64,000 nt of DNA, from positions 2,046,001 through 2,110,000 of the forward strand of contig BOPV01000001.1 of assembly GCA_018332375.1 (NCBI GenBank), in the 5' to 3' direction. The notes below the pieces were generated by a model. The model was given only the letters and a program-made list of their open reading frames with translations, did not search any database and had not been told where the DNA came from. This DNA comes from Roseiterribacter gracilis (GTDB taxonomy: Bacteria; Pseudomonadota; Alphaproteobacteria; BOG-932; Roseiterribacteraceae). The position numbers and the translations under genes were made by a program. Positions 31,706 to 41,549 of the stretch are shown in pieces (the stretch's first letter is position 1; each line of letters opens with the position of its first letter).

Positions 31706-33375
31706 TGCGGCGCGAAACGTGGCGGAGCGCGGTTGCAGGCTCTGCCGCGCTGTTCATCCTGGCCCCGGTTGCGCTGGTTCTGTACCAGAGCTTCCTCAGC
31801 GCGCCGTTTTACAGCGCGCGCGCCAAACTCGGCCTCGGCTCGTACGCGTTCATTCTGAACGACGATGATTTCTGGGCTGCGCTGGGCCATTCGCTGACTC
31901 TGTCGGCGAGTATGGTGTTGATCGCGGTGCCGCTGGGATCGCTGCTCGCCTTTCTCAACGTGCGCACCGACGTGCCCGGGCGGCGCTGGCTGGAACCTGC
32001 GATCCTGTTGCCGTTGTTCGTGTCGCCGATGGTGCTGGCGTTCGGCTTCATCGTGTCGGCCGGCCCGGTCGGCTTCATCACGATCTGGTGGCAGAACCAT
32101 ATCGGCCCGGCCGGCTGGAACATCTATTCCTTTGCCGCGCTGATCCTGGTCGTCGGCCTGACGCATGTGCCGCACGTCTATATCTACGTGTCGGCAGCAC
32201 TGCGCACCGTGCCGAGCGATCTTGAAGAAGCAGCGCGTGTTGCCGGCGCCAACCCGTTCCAAGTTGCACGTCGCGTCACCTTGCCGTTGATCTGGCCGAC
32301 CATCGCGGTCGCCGGCGTGCTGGTGTTCTTTCTCGGATTCGAACTGTTCGGCCTGCCCTATGTGCTGGGCGATCCCGAAGGCCGTCTGGTTCTTGCGACC
32401 TATCTCTACAAGCTGACGACGCGTCTCGGCACGCCCGCCTACAATATGATGGCAGTTGTCGTCGTCGCGATCATGCTGTTCACCCTGCCGCTGGTGTTGT
32501 TGCAGCGGCGCATGCTGCGCTCGGCCGATCGCCACGCGACGATGCGCGGCAAGGCCTCGCGGCCCAAACTCATTCCGCTGGGCAAATGGCGCTGGGTTGC
32601 GCTGGCACTGATCGTCACCTGGCTGTTGTTCGTGGTGGTGATCCCGCTGGTCGGCATCACCTTCCGCTCCTTCGTCAGCGCCTGGGGTTCGACCGTCACC
32701 GTTGCCGACGTGCTGACGCTCGAGAATTACCGCGCCATCAACAATGTGCGCGGCGTCGGACGTTCGATCGTCAACACCTTGCTCATCGCCATCGTCGGCG
32801 GCTTGCTGTCGGTCTGCGTGTTCACCTTGTTGGCACTGGCCAGCCATCGTTCGAAACAATGGTCGACGCGGGCGCTGGATTTCCTGGTGCTGTTGCCGCG
32901 CGCCATGCCCGGCATCATCGCGGGCCTGGTCGTGTTCTGGCTGTTCCTGTTCATCGAGCCGCTGAAACCCTACGTCACCACGCTCGCAACCGTCTGGATC
33001 GCCTACACCTTGGTGTGGCTGCCGTTCGGGCTGCGCCTGATCTCCAACTCACTGGGACAAGTGTCGCGCGAGCTGGAAGAAGCCGCGGCTGTCACCGGCG
33101 CCAAGCGCACCGTCGTCGCACGCCAGGTGATTCTGCCGCTGGCCAAGCACGGCATGATCGCGGCGTGGTTGCTGACCTTCCTGCTCTATGTCCGCGAATA
33201 TTCGACCGGCATCTATCTGTTCGCGCCCGGCACCGAAGTGATGGGCGCGATGCTGGTGAATCTCTGGACCTCGGGGAATATCGACGTCGTCGCTTCGCTG
33301 TCGGTGATCAACAGCGCCGCCATCGCGGTCGGCATCGCACTCGCGCTGCGCTTCGGCATTCGTCTCGATGCTTGA
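31705..33375 (+). CDS. ABC transporter permease, fused two-domain (AfuB/ThiP type)
   Basis: A 556-residue membrane protein with two tandem BPD_transp_1 domains, about twelve helices. The first EAA loop is LEEAARVAGANPFQVARRV (near residue 175), and the second is LEEAAAVTGAKRTVVARQV (near residue 457). A single fused permease can form the whole membrane channel. No ATPase gene follows; the next genes are tcuA and tcuB, so the nucleotide-binding subunit must be encoded elsewhere. The start overlaps the binding-protein stop, and the end overlaps tcuA by 8 bases. Confidence 0.9.
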   Translation: MRRETWRSAVAGSAALFILAPVALVLYQSFLSAPFYSARAKLGLGSYAFILNDDDFWAALGHSLTLSASMVLIAVPLGSLLAFLNVRTDVPGRRWLEPAILLPLFVSPMVLAFGFIVSAGPVGFITIWWQNHIGPAGWNIYSFAALILVVGLTHVPHVYIYVSAALRTVPSDLEEAARVAGANPFQVARRVTLPLIWPTIAVAGVLVFFLGFELFGLPYVLGDPEGRLVLATYLYKLTTRLGTPAYNMMAVVVVAIMLFTLPLVLLQRRMLRSADRHATMRGKASRPKLIPLGKWRWVALALIVTWLLFVVVIPLVGITFRSFVSAWGSTVTVADVLTLENYRAINNVRGVGRSIVNTLLIAIVGGLLSVCVFTLLALASHRSKQWSTRALDFLVLLPRAMPGIIAGLVVFWLFLFIEPLKPYVTTLATVWIAYTLVWLPFGLRLISNSLGQVSRELEEAAAVTGAKRTVVARQVILPLAKHGMIAAWLLTFLLYVREYSTGIYLFAPGTEVMGAMLVNLWTSGNIDVVASLSVINSAAIAVGIALALRFGIRLDA

Positions 33376-34738
33376 TGTGCTGGTGATCGGGGGCGGCAAT
33401 GCCGCCCTCTGCGCAGCCATTGCTGCGCGCCGCGACGGCGCCACGGTGAAGGTGCTGGAGGCAGCGCCGAAATTCTATCGCGGCGGCAATACGCGCCACA
33501 CGCGCAACATGCGCTGCGCGCACGATCATGCGACGGCGACCCTGACTGGCCCCTATACCGAGGACGAGTTCTTCGACGATCTGCTGCGCGTGACGCAGGG
33601 CCAGACCGATGAAGCTTTGGCGCGGCACATGATCGCCGAGTCCAAAGCGATGCTCGACTGGATCGCCGAACAGGGCGTGCGGTTTCAACCGTCGCTGGGC
33701 GGCACCTTGAGCCTCGGCCGCACCAACTCGTTCTTTCTCGGCGGCGGCCGCGCCATGTTGAACGCGCTCTACCGCACCGCTGAATCGCTCGGCGTCGAGG
33801 TCGAATACGACGCCGAAGTCACCGGCCTCGACATTCAGGACGGGATGTTTCTGGCTGCGCGCCTCAAAGACGGGCGCGAGATCCGCGCTTCGACCTTGAT
33901 CGCTGCGTCGGGCGGGTTCGAAGCCAATATCGAATGGCTGAAAGAATCCTGGGGTCCGGCCGCCGATAATTTCCTGATCCGCGGCTCGCCGCACAATCGC
34001 GGCACGGTGTTGAAGCTGCTGCTCGACAACGGCGTCGAACCGATCGGCGACGCGATGCAATGTCATGCGGTCGCGATCGACGCGCGGGCGCCGAAATTCG
34101 ACGGCGGCATCATCACGCGGCTCGACTGCGTCGTATTCGGCATCGTGGTCAACAAACACTGCCAGCGTTTTTACGACGAAGGTGAAGACGTCTGGCCCAA
34201 ACGCTATGCGATCTGGGGGAGGCTGGTTGCGGCCCAGCCCGACCAGATCGCCTACATAATCTTCGATGCGCGCTCGCTGGAGCTGTTCATGCCGTCGCTC
34301 TATCCGCCGATCCAGGCGCCGACGATTGCGGAACTTGCAACCAGGCTCGAGCTCGATCCGGCAGCGCTGACCCAGACGTTGGAAACGTTCAACGCATCGG
34401 TACAGCCGGGCACGTTCGATCACACGATCCTCGACGATTGCCGCACCGAAGGTCTGACGCCGCCCAAAACACATTGGGCGCGCAAGATCGAAACTGCGCC
34501 CTTCTATGCCTATCCGGTGCGGCCGGGCATCACCTTCACCTATCTCGGCACGCGCGTGGACGCAGATGCGCGCATGCGCATGGCAGACGGCAAACCGTCG
34601 GCCAACATGTTCGCCGCGGGCGAGATCATGGCCGGCAATATTCTGGGTCGCGGCTATGCGGCCGGCATCGGCATGACGATCGGCAGCGTGTTCGGACGCA
34701 TCGCCGGCCAAAAAGCAGCAAGACATGCACGCAACTGA
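33368..34738 (+). CDS. tcuA: FAD-dependent tricarballylate dehydrogenase TcuA-like
   Basis: A 456-residue flavoprotein of the fumarate reductase/succinate dehydrogenase flavoprotein group. The FAD dinucleotide fold begins DVLVIGGGNAALCAA at residue 3, ARRDGATVKVLEA follows, and the end has the second FAD segment MFAAGEIMAGNILGRGYAAGIG. TcuA of Salmonella oxidises tricarballylate to cis-aconitate, and length, the RGGNTRHTRNMR segment and the adjacent tcuB support the assignment. The true substrate could be a related carboxylate. The start overlaps the permease, and the end overlaps tcuB by 14 bases. Confidence 0.85.
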   Translation: MLDVLVIGGGNAALCAAIAARRDGATVKVLEAAPKFYRGGNTRHTRNMRCAHDHATATLTGPYTEDEFFDDLLRVTQGQTDEALARHMIAESKAMLDWIAEQGVRFQPSLGGTLSLGRTNSFFLGGGRAMLNALYRTAESLGVEVEYDAEVTGLDIQDGMFLAARLKDGREIRASTLIAASGGFEANIEWLKESWGPAADNFLIRGSPHNRGTVLKLLLDNGVEPIGDAMQCHAVAIDARAPKFDGGIITRLDCVVFGIVVNKHCQRFYDEGEDVWPKRYAIWGRLVAAQPDQIAYIIFDARSLELFMPSLYPPIQAPTIAELATRLELDPAALTQTLETFNASVQPGTFDHTILDDCRTEGLTPPKTHWARKIETAPFYAYPVRPGITFTYLGTRVDADARMRMADGKPSANMFAAGEIMAGNILGRGYAAGIGMTIGSVFGRIAGQKAARHARN

Positions 34739-35780
34739 ATCGCTGACCGAAGCCGACCGTTTGATGACGGTCTGCAATAGCTGCCGCTATTGCGAAGGGC
34801 TGTGCGCGGTGTTTCCTGCGATGGAAATGCGCCGCGCCTTTGCCGATGGCGATCTCAACTATCTCGCCAATCTTTGCCATGGCTGCGGCGCGTGCCTGTA
34901 CGACTGCCAGTTCGCGCCGCCGCACGAATTCGCGGTCAACGTGCCGCGCAATCTCGCCATCGTGCGCGCGGAGTCGTACCGCCACTATGCCTGGCCGCGC
35001 GCGCTGGCGCCGGTGTTCGATCGCAACGGTCTGTGGATTGCGCTGCTGGTCGTGGCCTGCGTCACCGCGTTCATTCTCGCTTTCACCGGCACCGATGCGC
35101 GTAACGGCGATTTCTATCGCCTGATGCCGCACAACGCGATGGCAGGTCTGTTCGGCGCGGTCTTCGCCTATGCGATTCTGGCGCTGACGATGAGTTTGCG
35201 CAGCTTCTGGCGCGACAGTGGGGAACGTGCCGCGTCGTGGCGCGATCTGTGGCAGGCGATGCGCGACGCGGGATCGTTGCGCTATCTCGATGGCGGCGGC
35301 GTCGGCTGCATGAACGAGGACGAGCGTCCAACCGACAATCGGCGCCTGTATCACCACCTGACCTTCTACGGCTTCCTGCTTTGCTTCGCCGCGACGTCGG
35401 TCGCGACGCTCTATCACTATCTGCTGGGACGGCACGCGCCGTACGCCTACACCGATCTGCCGGTTCTGCTCGGCACGGCCGGCGGGATCGGGTTGGTGAT
35501 CGGCCCAGTCGGTTTGCTGGCGGCGAAATTCAAACGCGACCCGAGCTTGCGCGCCCATACCGGCATGGACGTCGCGTTTCTGGTCATGCTGTTCCTGACC
35601 AGCGCAACCGGGCTGGCGCTGCTCGCGCTACGCAACACCAGTTCGCTGGCGCCCTTGCTGGCGATTCATCTCGGCGTCGTGCTGGCGCTGTTCCTGACCC
35701 TGCCCTACGGCAAGTTCGTGCACGGCCTCTATCGTTTCGCCGCGCTGGTCCGCTACGCGCAGGAGATGCGGCAGCTTTGA
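34725..35780 (+). CDS. tcuB: Tricarballylate utilization protein TcuB-like (4Fe-4S, membrane)
   Basis: A 351-residue protein that reoxidises the FADH2 of TcuA and passes electrons to the membrane quinone pool. Two 4Fe-4S motifs are seen: C17-x2-C20-x2-C23-x3-C27 and C51-x2-C54-x2-C57-x3-C61. Several hydrophobic segments follow from about residue 100, with His residues (YHHLTFYGF, TLYHYLLGRHAP, HLGVVLALF) that may ligate heme. It overlaps tcuA by 14 bases and ends the operon. TcuC, the usual carrier gene, is absent. Confidence 0.87.
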   Translation: MHATESLTEADRLMTVCNSCRYCEGLCAVFPAMEMRRAFADGDLNYLANLCHGCGACLYDCQFAPPHEFAVNVPRNLAIVRAESYRHYAWPRALAPVFDRNGLWIALLVVACVTAFILAFTGTDARNGDFYRLMPHNAMAGLFGAVFAYAILALTMSLRSFWRDSGERAASWRDLWQAMRDAGSLRYLDGGGVGCMNEDERPTDNRRLYHHLTFYGFLLCFAATSVATLYHYLLGRHAPYAYTDLPVLLGTAGGIGLVIGPVGLLAAKFKRDPSLRAHTGMDVAFLVMLFLTSATGLALLALRNTSSLAPLLAIHLGVVLALFLTLPYGKFVHGLYRFAALVRYAQEMRQL

Positions 35781-35782
35781 AT

Positions 35783-35817
35783 CGGGCCCTCCGCATCGGT
35801 TGATGCAGGAGGGCCCG
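35783..35817. terminator. Bidirectional hairpin between tcuB and the chemoreceptor gene
   Basis: Arms CGGGCCCTCC-GCATC and GATGC-A-GGAGGGCCCG around a GGTT loop: 15 pairs with one bulged A. It lies between convergent stops, 3 bases after tcuB and 5 bases before the minus-strand gene end. No long T-run. Confidence 0.7.
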
Positions 35818-35821
35818 TTCG

Positions 35822-37828
35822 TTACGCAGCGCGAATCTGCTCCAGGAACGTGTTGACGTCGCTGCGAAGCGATTCGGATTGCCGGCTGAGCTGCTCCGCC
35901 GAAGACAGAACCTGAGTCGCAGCGGCCCCAGCTTCACGCGACGCCTGGCTTACGCCGCCGATCGTCACCGTCACTTCTTCGGTGCCCTTTGCGGCCTGCT
36001 GCGTGCCACGCGCAATCTCGCGGGTCGCTGCGCCTTGCTCTTCGACCGCGCCGGCGATCGACGTCGAGATCTCGTGAATCGTGCCGATCGTCGAGCCAAC
36101 CGACCGGATTGCATCGGCCGCCTCGCCCGTCACCGCCTGCATGGCGGAGATTTGCGCCGCGATCTCTTCAGTCGCCTTCGCCGTCTGCGTTGCCAGCGAT
36201 TTGACTTCCGACGCGACGACAGCGAAGCCTTTGCCGGCGTCGCCGGCGCGCGCAGCTTCGATGGTCGCGTTGAGCGCCAGTAGGTTGGTTTGCGACGCGA
36301 TATCCTGGATGAGCTGAACCACCGTTCCGATCTTCTGCGCCGAAGCCACCAACGTAATGACCGTGCCGTTGGTGCGCTCTGTATCGGCGACAGCCTGGCT
36401 GGCAATCTTCGACGCCTGCGTTACCTGGCGCCCAATTTCGCCAATTGAACTCGACATTTCTTCGCACGAAGCGGCGACTGTCTGCACGTTGGCAGAGGTC
36501 TGTTCCGATGCTGCTGATACAGTCGCGGCCTGTCGCTGGGTCTGTTCTGCCGTCGCGGACATGCTGGTCGCAGTGCTGCGCATCTGGCTTGCGGCAGCCC
36601 CCAAACCGTCGAGCGCAGCGCGCACCGACTGATCGAAGCTGGCGATATACTCTTCGATCGCAACTTGCCGCCGCTCTTTCTGCGCTTGCTCTTCGCGTTG
36701 TTCGGCGGCCAGCCGATCGGCTTCGATCATGTTGCGCTTGAAGACGTCGACCGCCTGCGCCATTTCGCCGATTTCGTCTTTGTTGTCGCGTGCGGGCACG
36801 TCAACCGCCTTGTCGCCCCCGGCAAGCAGCTTCATCACGCCCGTCATGCCGAGGATCGGCATCACAATGCTGCGCCCGATTACATACGCCAGAACGACGC
36901 CGAGAATCGTGCCAAGAACTGCCAGTCCTGTTTGCATCATCTTGGTGCTGGCGACGGTATCGACAGTTTGGGTTCGGGTCGCACCCATATCCGCATCGAG
37001 CGTCTTCTGCGCCGCCGTTCCGTCGTCGGAAATGCGCGTGAAATGCGGGCGCATCGTTTTCTCATACAGGTCGTTCGACTGAAGAACGGCAGCCGACGCT
37101 TCTTTGAAGCGAGCACCATACTCGGCCAACGCGGCGCGTACCGGTGCAAGCAACGGTTCCAGGCCGCTCGCGTTGCCGTTCTTGGCAAGCGTTGCAAGCG
37201 CCGCTTCCGCCCGATCGGAATTGGTCTTGAACGTCGCCGGGCCTTTCGCGTCTTGTGTCGCAAGAAAGCGCCAGTTGGCGATGCGCACGAGCAGGATGGT
37301 TGCTTCCAGTTCGGCTGCTTGCGTCCTGACCGTCGGGTCGCGCGACTCGCGCGTCGCATCCATCACTTTGGCCGTGGCGGCGGTCAGTTGATCACCGACC
37401 GTAAACAGCTTGTCGCGCGCCGTTTTGAACGTCATGACAAGCGAGATGAGCGTCTCGAATTCGGTCTTGACCGACGCAACCGCCGTTGCCGCGTCAGCGT
37501 AAAGTCGCTTGCGCTCTTCCGAGAGCGTCGCCTTGCCAGCTGCGTCGAGAAGTTCGGCCGACCTTGCCTGTGCGGCCCGGAATTCGGTGATCGTTACGTC
37601 TTCCTGCGTTGCTTGAAAGCGCAAGCCCAGGCGGCGCATTCTTTCAGCGAGCTGCTGGACTTCGAGATTGCGCGACGTGTTTCCCGCCACCGACACGAAC
37701 TTCCCGACTTGCCCGTCGATGGTCTGGAGTTGCGTAAATCCGAACGCCGCAATCGCGATTGCGATGACAATCAGAAAGGTGAAGCCCGTGTAAAGACGAA
37801 CTTTGATGCTGTAGTCACTCAGACGCAT
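35822..37828 (-). CDS. Methyl-accepting chemotaxis protein
   Basis: A 668-residue chemoreceptor. A first membrane helix (about residues 12-32), a periplasmic helical-bundle sensor of about 270 residues, a second helix near 305-325, a HAMP domain ([22 protein letters not shown]) and the cytoplasmic signalling domain with the hairpin-tip region around [13 protein letters not shown] and the adaptation segment [14 protein letters not shown] are visible. ATG 37828 has an SD (GGGAG) 7-11 bases upstream; a TTG at 37846 would add six residues. No che genes lie nearby, so it works with a chemotaxis system encoded elsewhere. Confidence 0.93.
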   Translation of the reverse strand: MRLSDYSIKVRLYTGFTFLIVIAIAIAAFGFTQLQTIDGQVGKFVSVAGNTSRNLEVQQLAERMRRLGLRFQATQEDVTITEFRAAQARSAELLDAAGKATLSEERKRLYADAATAVASVKTEFETLISLVMTFKTARDKLFTVGDQLTAATAKVMDATRESRDPTVRTQAAELEATILLVRIANWRFLATQDAKGPATFKTNSDRAEAALATLAKNGNASGLEPLLAPVRAALAEYGARFKEASAAVLQSNDLYEKTMRPHFTRISDDGTAAQKTLDADMGATRTQTVDTVASTKMMQTGLAVLGTILGVVLAYVIGRSIVMPILGMTGVMKLLAGGDKAVDVPARDNKDEIGEMAQAVDVFKRNMIEADRLAAEQREEQAQKERRQVAIEEYIASFDQSVRAALDGLGAAASQMRSTATSMSATAEQTQRQAATVSAASEQTSANVQTVAASCEEMSSSIGEIGRQVTQASKIASQAVADTERTNGTVITLVASAQKIGTVVQLIQDIASQTNLLALNATIEAARAGDAGKGFAVVASEVKSLATQTAKATEEIAAQISAMQAVTGEAADAIRSVGSTIGTIHEISTSIAGAVEEQGAATREIARGTQQAAKGTEEVTVTIGGVSQASREAGAAATQVLSSAEQLSRQSESLRSDVNTFLEQIRAA

Positions 37829-38118
37829 ATGCCGCTCCCGGATCAAAAGATGCGCGAACGGTGTCCGGGGATACTGACGGGAAGATTAATCAATGCAGCT
37901 GTGTTGGACGGTGGCCTCGCGAGAGCCCAGCTCGGAACGCAACGTGGCCGTGTTGTGCCTCGCACACACCTGAAGTGTGGTTGTGCCGTTCCTCGTTTCG
38001 ACCATGCATTTGCGTCGAACGCGGCGATGTTTCGGGAAAAGGGCGTTCATCACGCCGCTACATTTTTCTGCGCTGCCTGTCGCTTCTTCGGTCGGCTAGG
38101 CCGCCACCCGGTCGCGGC

Positions 38119-38826
38119 CTAGCGTTTTAGAAACATTTCCATCCGCTCGACATACGCGACCAGCGGCGCGTAGGTGCGTGCCATCTCGCCGAGCCAGGTC
38201 TTGAAGGGCGGATGGATCAGGTTGACCAGAAATCCGTACGCGGTCGCGTCGATCGAGCGTGGCCGGTCGCCCCCGAAGAATGGCGCGCTGCCGAGCTGCG
38301 CCACCATCGCGTCGAGATCGTCGCGCGCGATCTGTTTCAGTTCTTCCGGACTGTGCCGTCCATAGCCTTGCGCGTGGAGCTGCTTGCGCGCACGGCGCCG
38401 CGCCAGCACCGGGACGATCCATTTCAGCGGCACCGGCAAGGTGCCGAACAGATGCACGCGCAATTTCTGCCAGGTCGGTTCGTCGAGCCAACGCGACTGG
38501 ATCAGCGCCCAGTAGAAAGACTCTTCGAACAGACGCCGGATCGGGTGCAGCCGCGCCCGCGCAGCCGCGTCGAGATCGCCGTCCAGCATGTCGCCGCGCG
38601 TGCGTTTCAAATGTTCGATGATGAACTGGCTGTCGACGATGCGCGTGCCGTCGCTGTCGACCAGCACGGGCAGCTTGGACTTGCGCGATTTGCGCGGATT
38701 GCCGGCGCGGACCTCGTACGGGATCTGCGCCAGTTGCAGATAGGTTTCGACCTTGGCAACGAAAGGGCTGAAATCGAACGGCGACGCACCGCGCGGATAG
38801 CCGATCAGTTTGACGCGATCGTTCAC
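38119..38826 (-). CDS. Metaxin/Tom37-like glutathione S-transferase family protein
   Basis: A 235-residue protein with an N-terminal thioredoxin-like GST domain (KLIGYPRGASPFDFSPFVAKVETYLQL, then LPVLVDSDGTRIVDSQFIIEHL) and a helical C-terminal domain ending ATAYGFLVNLIHPPFKTWL, as in metaxin- and failed-axon-like GSTs. Function in bacteria is not established. Its start overlaps the end of the upstream DUF6265 gene by four bases (ATGA), so they form an operon. An 8-bp inverted repeat (TAGGCCGC/GCGGCCTA, 38097-38121) covers the stop codon. Confidence 0.82.
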   Translation of the reverse strand: MNDRVKLIGYPRGASPFDFSPFVAKVETYLQLAQIPYEVRAGNPRKSRKSKLPVLVDSDGTRIVDSQFIIEHLKRTRGDMLDGDLDAAARARLHPIRRLFEESFYWALIQSRWLDEPTWQKLRVHLFGTLPVPLKWIVPVLARRRARKQLHAQGYGRHSPEELKQIARDDLDAMVAQLGSAPFFGGDRPRSIDATAYGFLVNLIHPPFKTWLGEMARTYAPLVAYVERMEMFLKR

Positions 38827-39290
38827 TTCACCAGCACCCAGTCGAGCGTCAGTTCGACCGGCACGCCTTTCTTATCCGTCTCGCGCACGATCGCACGCAG
38901 GCGATCGCCGTCGCGCTCGTAGGTGACGGCACTGAATTGCGCGCGATTGGTGCCGGACGACACTAGGGGAAAGCGGACCATCTCGGCCTTGTCTTCCCAA
39001 CTGGTGAAATCGGCATTGAAATGGCGAACGCGCAGTTCGACCGTGCCGTCGGCTTCGGCGAAAACAAACTGTTCGGTGAAGCTGAGCTTGCCGGCGCGAC
39101 TGGCGCGGAACATGCCCACCATCTGCCCGTCGACGGCGGGCATGATCCATTCCTCGGTCTCGCCGCCGAGCCCGGTGCCGGACCAGCGTCCCGCGAGCCA
39201 CGCAAATTCCCCGATCTGCGCCCGCGGCCCGCTGGCGGCTGCGGCCGGCCCCACCGACAGGGCCAATAGAACGAGAATGATGCGCCACAT
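38823..39290 (-). CDS. DUF6265-family secreted protein
   Basis: A 155-residue protein with a signal peptide (first 18 residues, ending PAAAAS). The body starts FAWLAGRWSGTG and has EEWIMPAVDGQMVGMFR, the pattern of DUF6265, a small lipocalin-like domain of unknown function. The periplasm is the likely location. A diverged paralogue lies at 46810-47256. Translationally coupled to the GST-like gene downstream. Confidence 0.8.
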   Translation of the reverse strand: MWRIILVLLALSVGPAAAASGPRAQIGEFAWLAGRWSGTGLGGETEEWIMPAVDGQMVGMFRASRAGKLSFTEQFVFAEADGTVELRVRHFNADFTSWEDKAEMVRFPLVSSGTNRAQFSAVTYERDGDRLRAIVRETDKKGVPVELTLDWVLVK

Positions 39291-39410
39291 ATCGCCGCCT
39301 CCGAGAGCCCGTCTCGTTTCGTCACCAATCCAACCGTAGCCTCAGCCCGCATTGCCGCGAAGAGTGGGGCGGCCTATCTGATTGAGCTCTCGGCCGGCGG
39401 AGTTTTACAC

Positions 39411-41489
39411 GTGCATCGGTTCCTGTTTGCCGCACTTTCCCTGGCGTTTTTCCTCGCCCCCGCTGTCCGCGCCGAGGAAGCGAACGTCTCGGTCCAGCTT
39501 GTGTCCGAGCAAGCGCGCATCGCCCCCGGCCAGACCTTCACCGTCGCGCTGAAACAGACGATCAAGCCCGAATGGCACACCTACTGGGCCAATCCGGGTG
39601 ATAGCGGCACGCCGACCGCGATCGAATGGAAACTGCCGGCCGGCGCGAAGGCTGCCGACATCCAATGGCCCGCCCCTGCCCGCATCCCGTACGGCCCGCT
39701 GGTCAATTACGGCTATGGCGACGAAGCGGTGCTGTTGATCGACATCACCGCGCCCGCCGATCTGCAACCCGGCAGCAATTTCGCGCTGCATGGCGACGTG
39801 CAGTTGCTGGTCTGCAAAGACATCTGCATTCCCGAAGACGCGACTGTGTCGCTGAACCTGCCGGTCGACGCCAAGCCGCAGGCGAATGCGAGCGCCGCGA
39901 AACTTTTCGCCGATGCGCGCACCAAACTGCCGAGCAAGTCGCCCTTCGCCGCGCGCATCGCGACCAGCGGCACGATGGTGCGCATCGCGGTCGATACCGG
40001 CGATGCGCGCCAACTGCGCGACGTTACGTTCTTCCCGGTACAGCCGGAGCGCATCGACAACGCCGCGCCGCAGAAAATTTCGGCGAGCGCCAGCGGCCTC
40101 ACGATCGAACTCAAACGCGCCGAAGGCGCCAAGCCGGACAACGCGGCGCTCGAAGGCGTGCTGACCTTCAAAGACGAATCGACCGGCAAAGATGCCGCGA
40201 TGCGCGCGATTCAATTTACCGCGCAGCCGGGCATGGTTGCTGCGGCGAGTGGCGGCACCAGCACGCTCGGCTTTGGCGAAGCGTTGCTGTTCGCGCTGCT
40301 GGGCGGGTTGATCCTGAATTTGATGCCGTGCGTGTTTCCGGTTCTGTCGATGAAGGCGTTGTCCCTGGCGCGCGGCGCGCAGGGTGACGCCGCCCATCGC
40401 CGCGCCGACGCGCTCGCTTACACCGCCGGCGTGCTTGCGACCTTCACCTTGATTGCGGGCGTGTTGCTGGCGTTGCGCGCGGGCGGTGCGGAAATCGGTT
40501 GGGGCTTCCAACTGCAATCGCCGCTGGTGATCACCGCGCTGGTCTATCTGCTGTTCGCGGTCGGTCTGGTTTTGTCGGGCGTCGTCAGTGTCGGCGAAGG
40601 CCTGGCGGGCATGGGCTCGTCGCTTGCCGCGCGCGGCGGTCTGGTCGGTTCGTTTTTCACCGGCGCGCTGGCCACCGTCGTTGCAACACCCTGCACCGCG
40701 CCGTTCATGGCGGGCGCGTTGGGATTTGCGCTGGTGCAACCGACACCGATCGCAATCGCGGTGTTCGAAGCGTTGGGGCTTGGCCTCGCGCTGCCATATC
40801 TGCTGCTGGGTTTCGTACCGGCATTGGCGCGCGTGATGCCGAAACCCGGGGCATGGATGGAACGGTTCCGCCAGTTCCTCGCCTTCCCGGTCTACGCGAC
40901 GGTCGTGTGGCTGTTGTTCGTGCTGCAGGCGCAGTCGGGCCCGATCGCAACCACGTCGGTCTTGGCGGGTATCGTGCTGATCGCGTTCGCCGCCTGGGCG
41001 TGGGACGCAGCGAAATATGCCAGCACGCGCGGCCGTATGGTTGGCGCGACGGTTGCGATCGTCGCAATCGGCGCAGCCCTGTTTCTGGTGCGCGGCGTCG
41101 ACGACGAAGCCGCTGCGACGCCAACAGCGGCTGCAACCGCAAGCGACACAGTGAAGTGGCAACCGTTCAGCCAGGCCAGACTCGACGCGCTGCTCGCCGA
41201 AGGCAAACCGGTCTTCATCGATTTCACCGCCGCCTGGTGCATCACCTGCAAAGTGAACGAGACGGTGGCGCTGACCAGCGACGTTGCGCGCGAGATGGAA
41301 GCCAAGGGCGTCGTGCCGTTGCGCGGCGACTGGACCAAGCGCGACGCCGAAATCACGCGCGTGTTGCAGGCGCACGGCCGCGCCGGCGTGCCGCTCTATC
41401 TCTATTACAAGCCCGGAAGCCGCGAACCGGTGGTGTTGCCGCAGATTTTGACGACGGAGTCCGTCCGCTCGTTGCTGCAGTCAAGCTGA
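39411..41489 (+). CDS. Thiol:disulfide interchange protein, DsbD/ScsB-like
   Basis: A 692-residue membrane protein that carries reducing power from the cytoplasm to the periplasm. A signal peptide (about 21 residues) leads to a DsbD-alpha-like domain with a C135-x3-C139 pair. The DsbD membrane domain has the two reactive Cys in MPCVFPV (Cys307) and TPCTAPF (Cys428). A periplasmic thioredoxin domain follows with AAWCITC (Cys610, Cys613). Domain order is that of DsbD, and the N-terminal part resembles ScsB. The start codon is GTG. A secreted redoxin follows after 60 bases and is a plausible electron acceptor. Confidence 0.9.
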   Translation: MHRFLFAALSLAFFLAPAVRAEEANVSVQLVSEQARIAPGQTFTVALKQTIKPEWHTYWANPGDSGTPTAIEWKLPAGAKAADIQWPAPARIPYGPLVNYGYGDEAVLLIDITAPADLQPGSNFALHGDVQLLVCKDICIPEDATVSLNLPVDAKPQANASAAKLFADARTKLPSKSPFAARIATSGTMVRIAVDTGDARQLRDVTFFPVQPERIDNAAPQKISASASGLTIELKRAEGAKPDNAALEGVLTFKDESTGKDAAMRAIQFTAQPGMVAAASGGTSTLGFGEALLFALLGGLILNLMPCVFPVLSMKALSLARGAQGDAAHRRADALAYTAGVLATFTLIAGVLLALRAGGAEIGWGFQLQSPLVITALVYLLFAVGLVLSGVVSVGEGLAGMGSSLAARGGLVGSFFTGALATVVATPCTAPFMAGALGFALVQPTPIAIAVFEALGLGLALPYLLLGFVPALARVMPKPGAWMERFRQFLAFPVYATVVWLLFVLQAQSGPIATTSVLAGIVLIAFAAWAWDAAKYASTRGRMVGATVAIVAIGAALFLVRGVDDEAAATPTAAATASDTVKWQPFSQARLDALLAEGKPVFIDFTAAWCITCKVNETVALTSDVAREMEAKGVVPLRGDWTKRDAEITRVLQAHGRAGVPLYLYYKPGSREPVVLPQILTTESVRSLLQSS

Positions 41490-41549
41490 TCCGGTTGCAC
41501 GAAGCGCAGACGAAGGTCACGATCTCCCCCTCAGCCAAAGGAGCGAACG

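Noticed and set aside
31705..35780. A hidden ABC ATPase within the tcu operon
   Set aside because: No Walker A plus LSGGQ-type signature occurs in any frame given for this interval; the flavoprotein and iron-sulfur protein fill the space.
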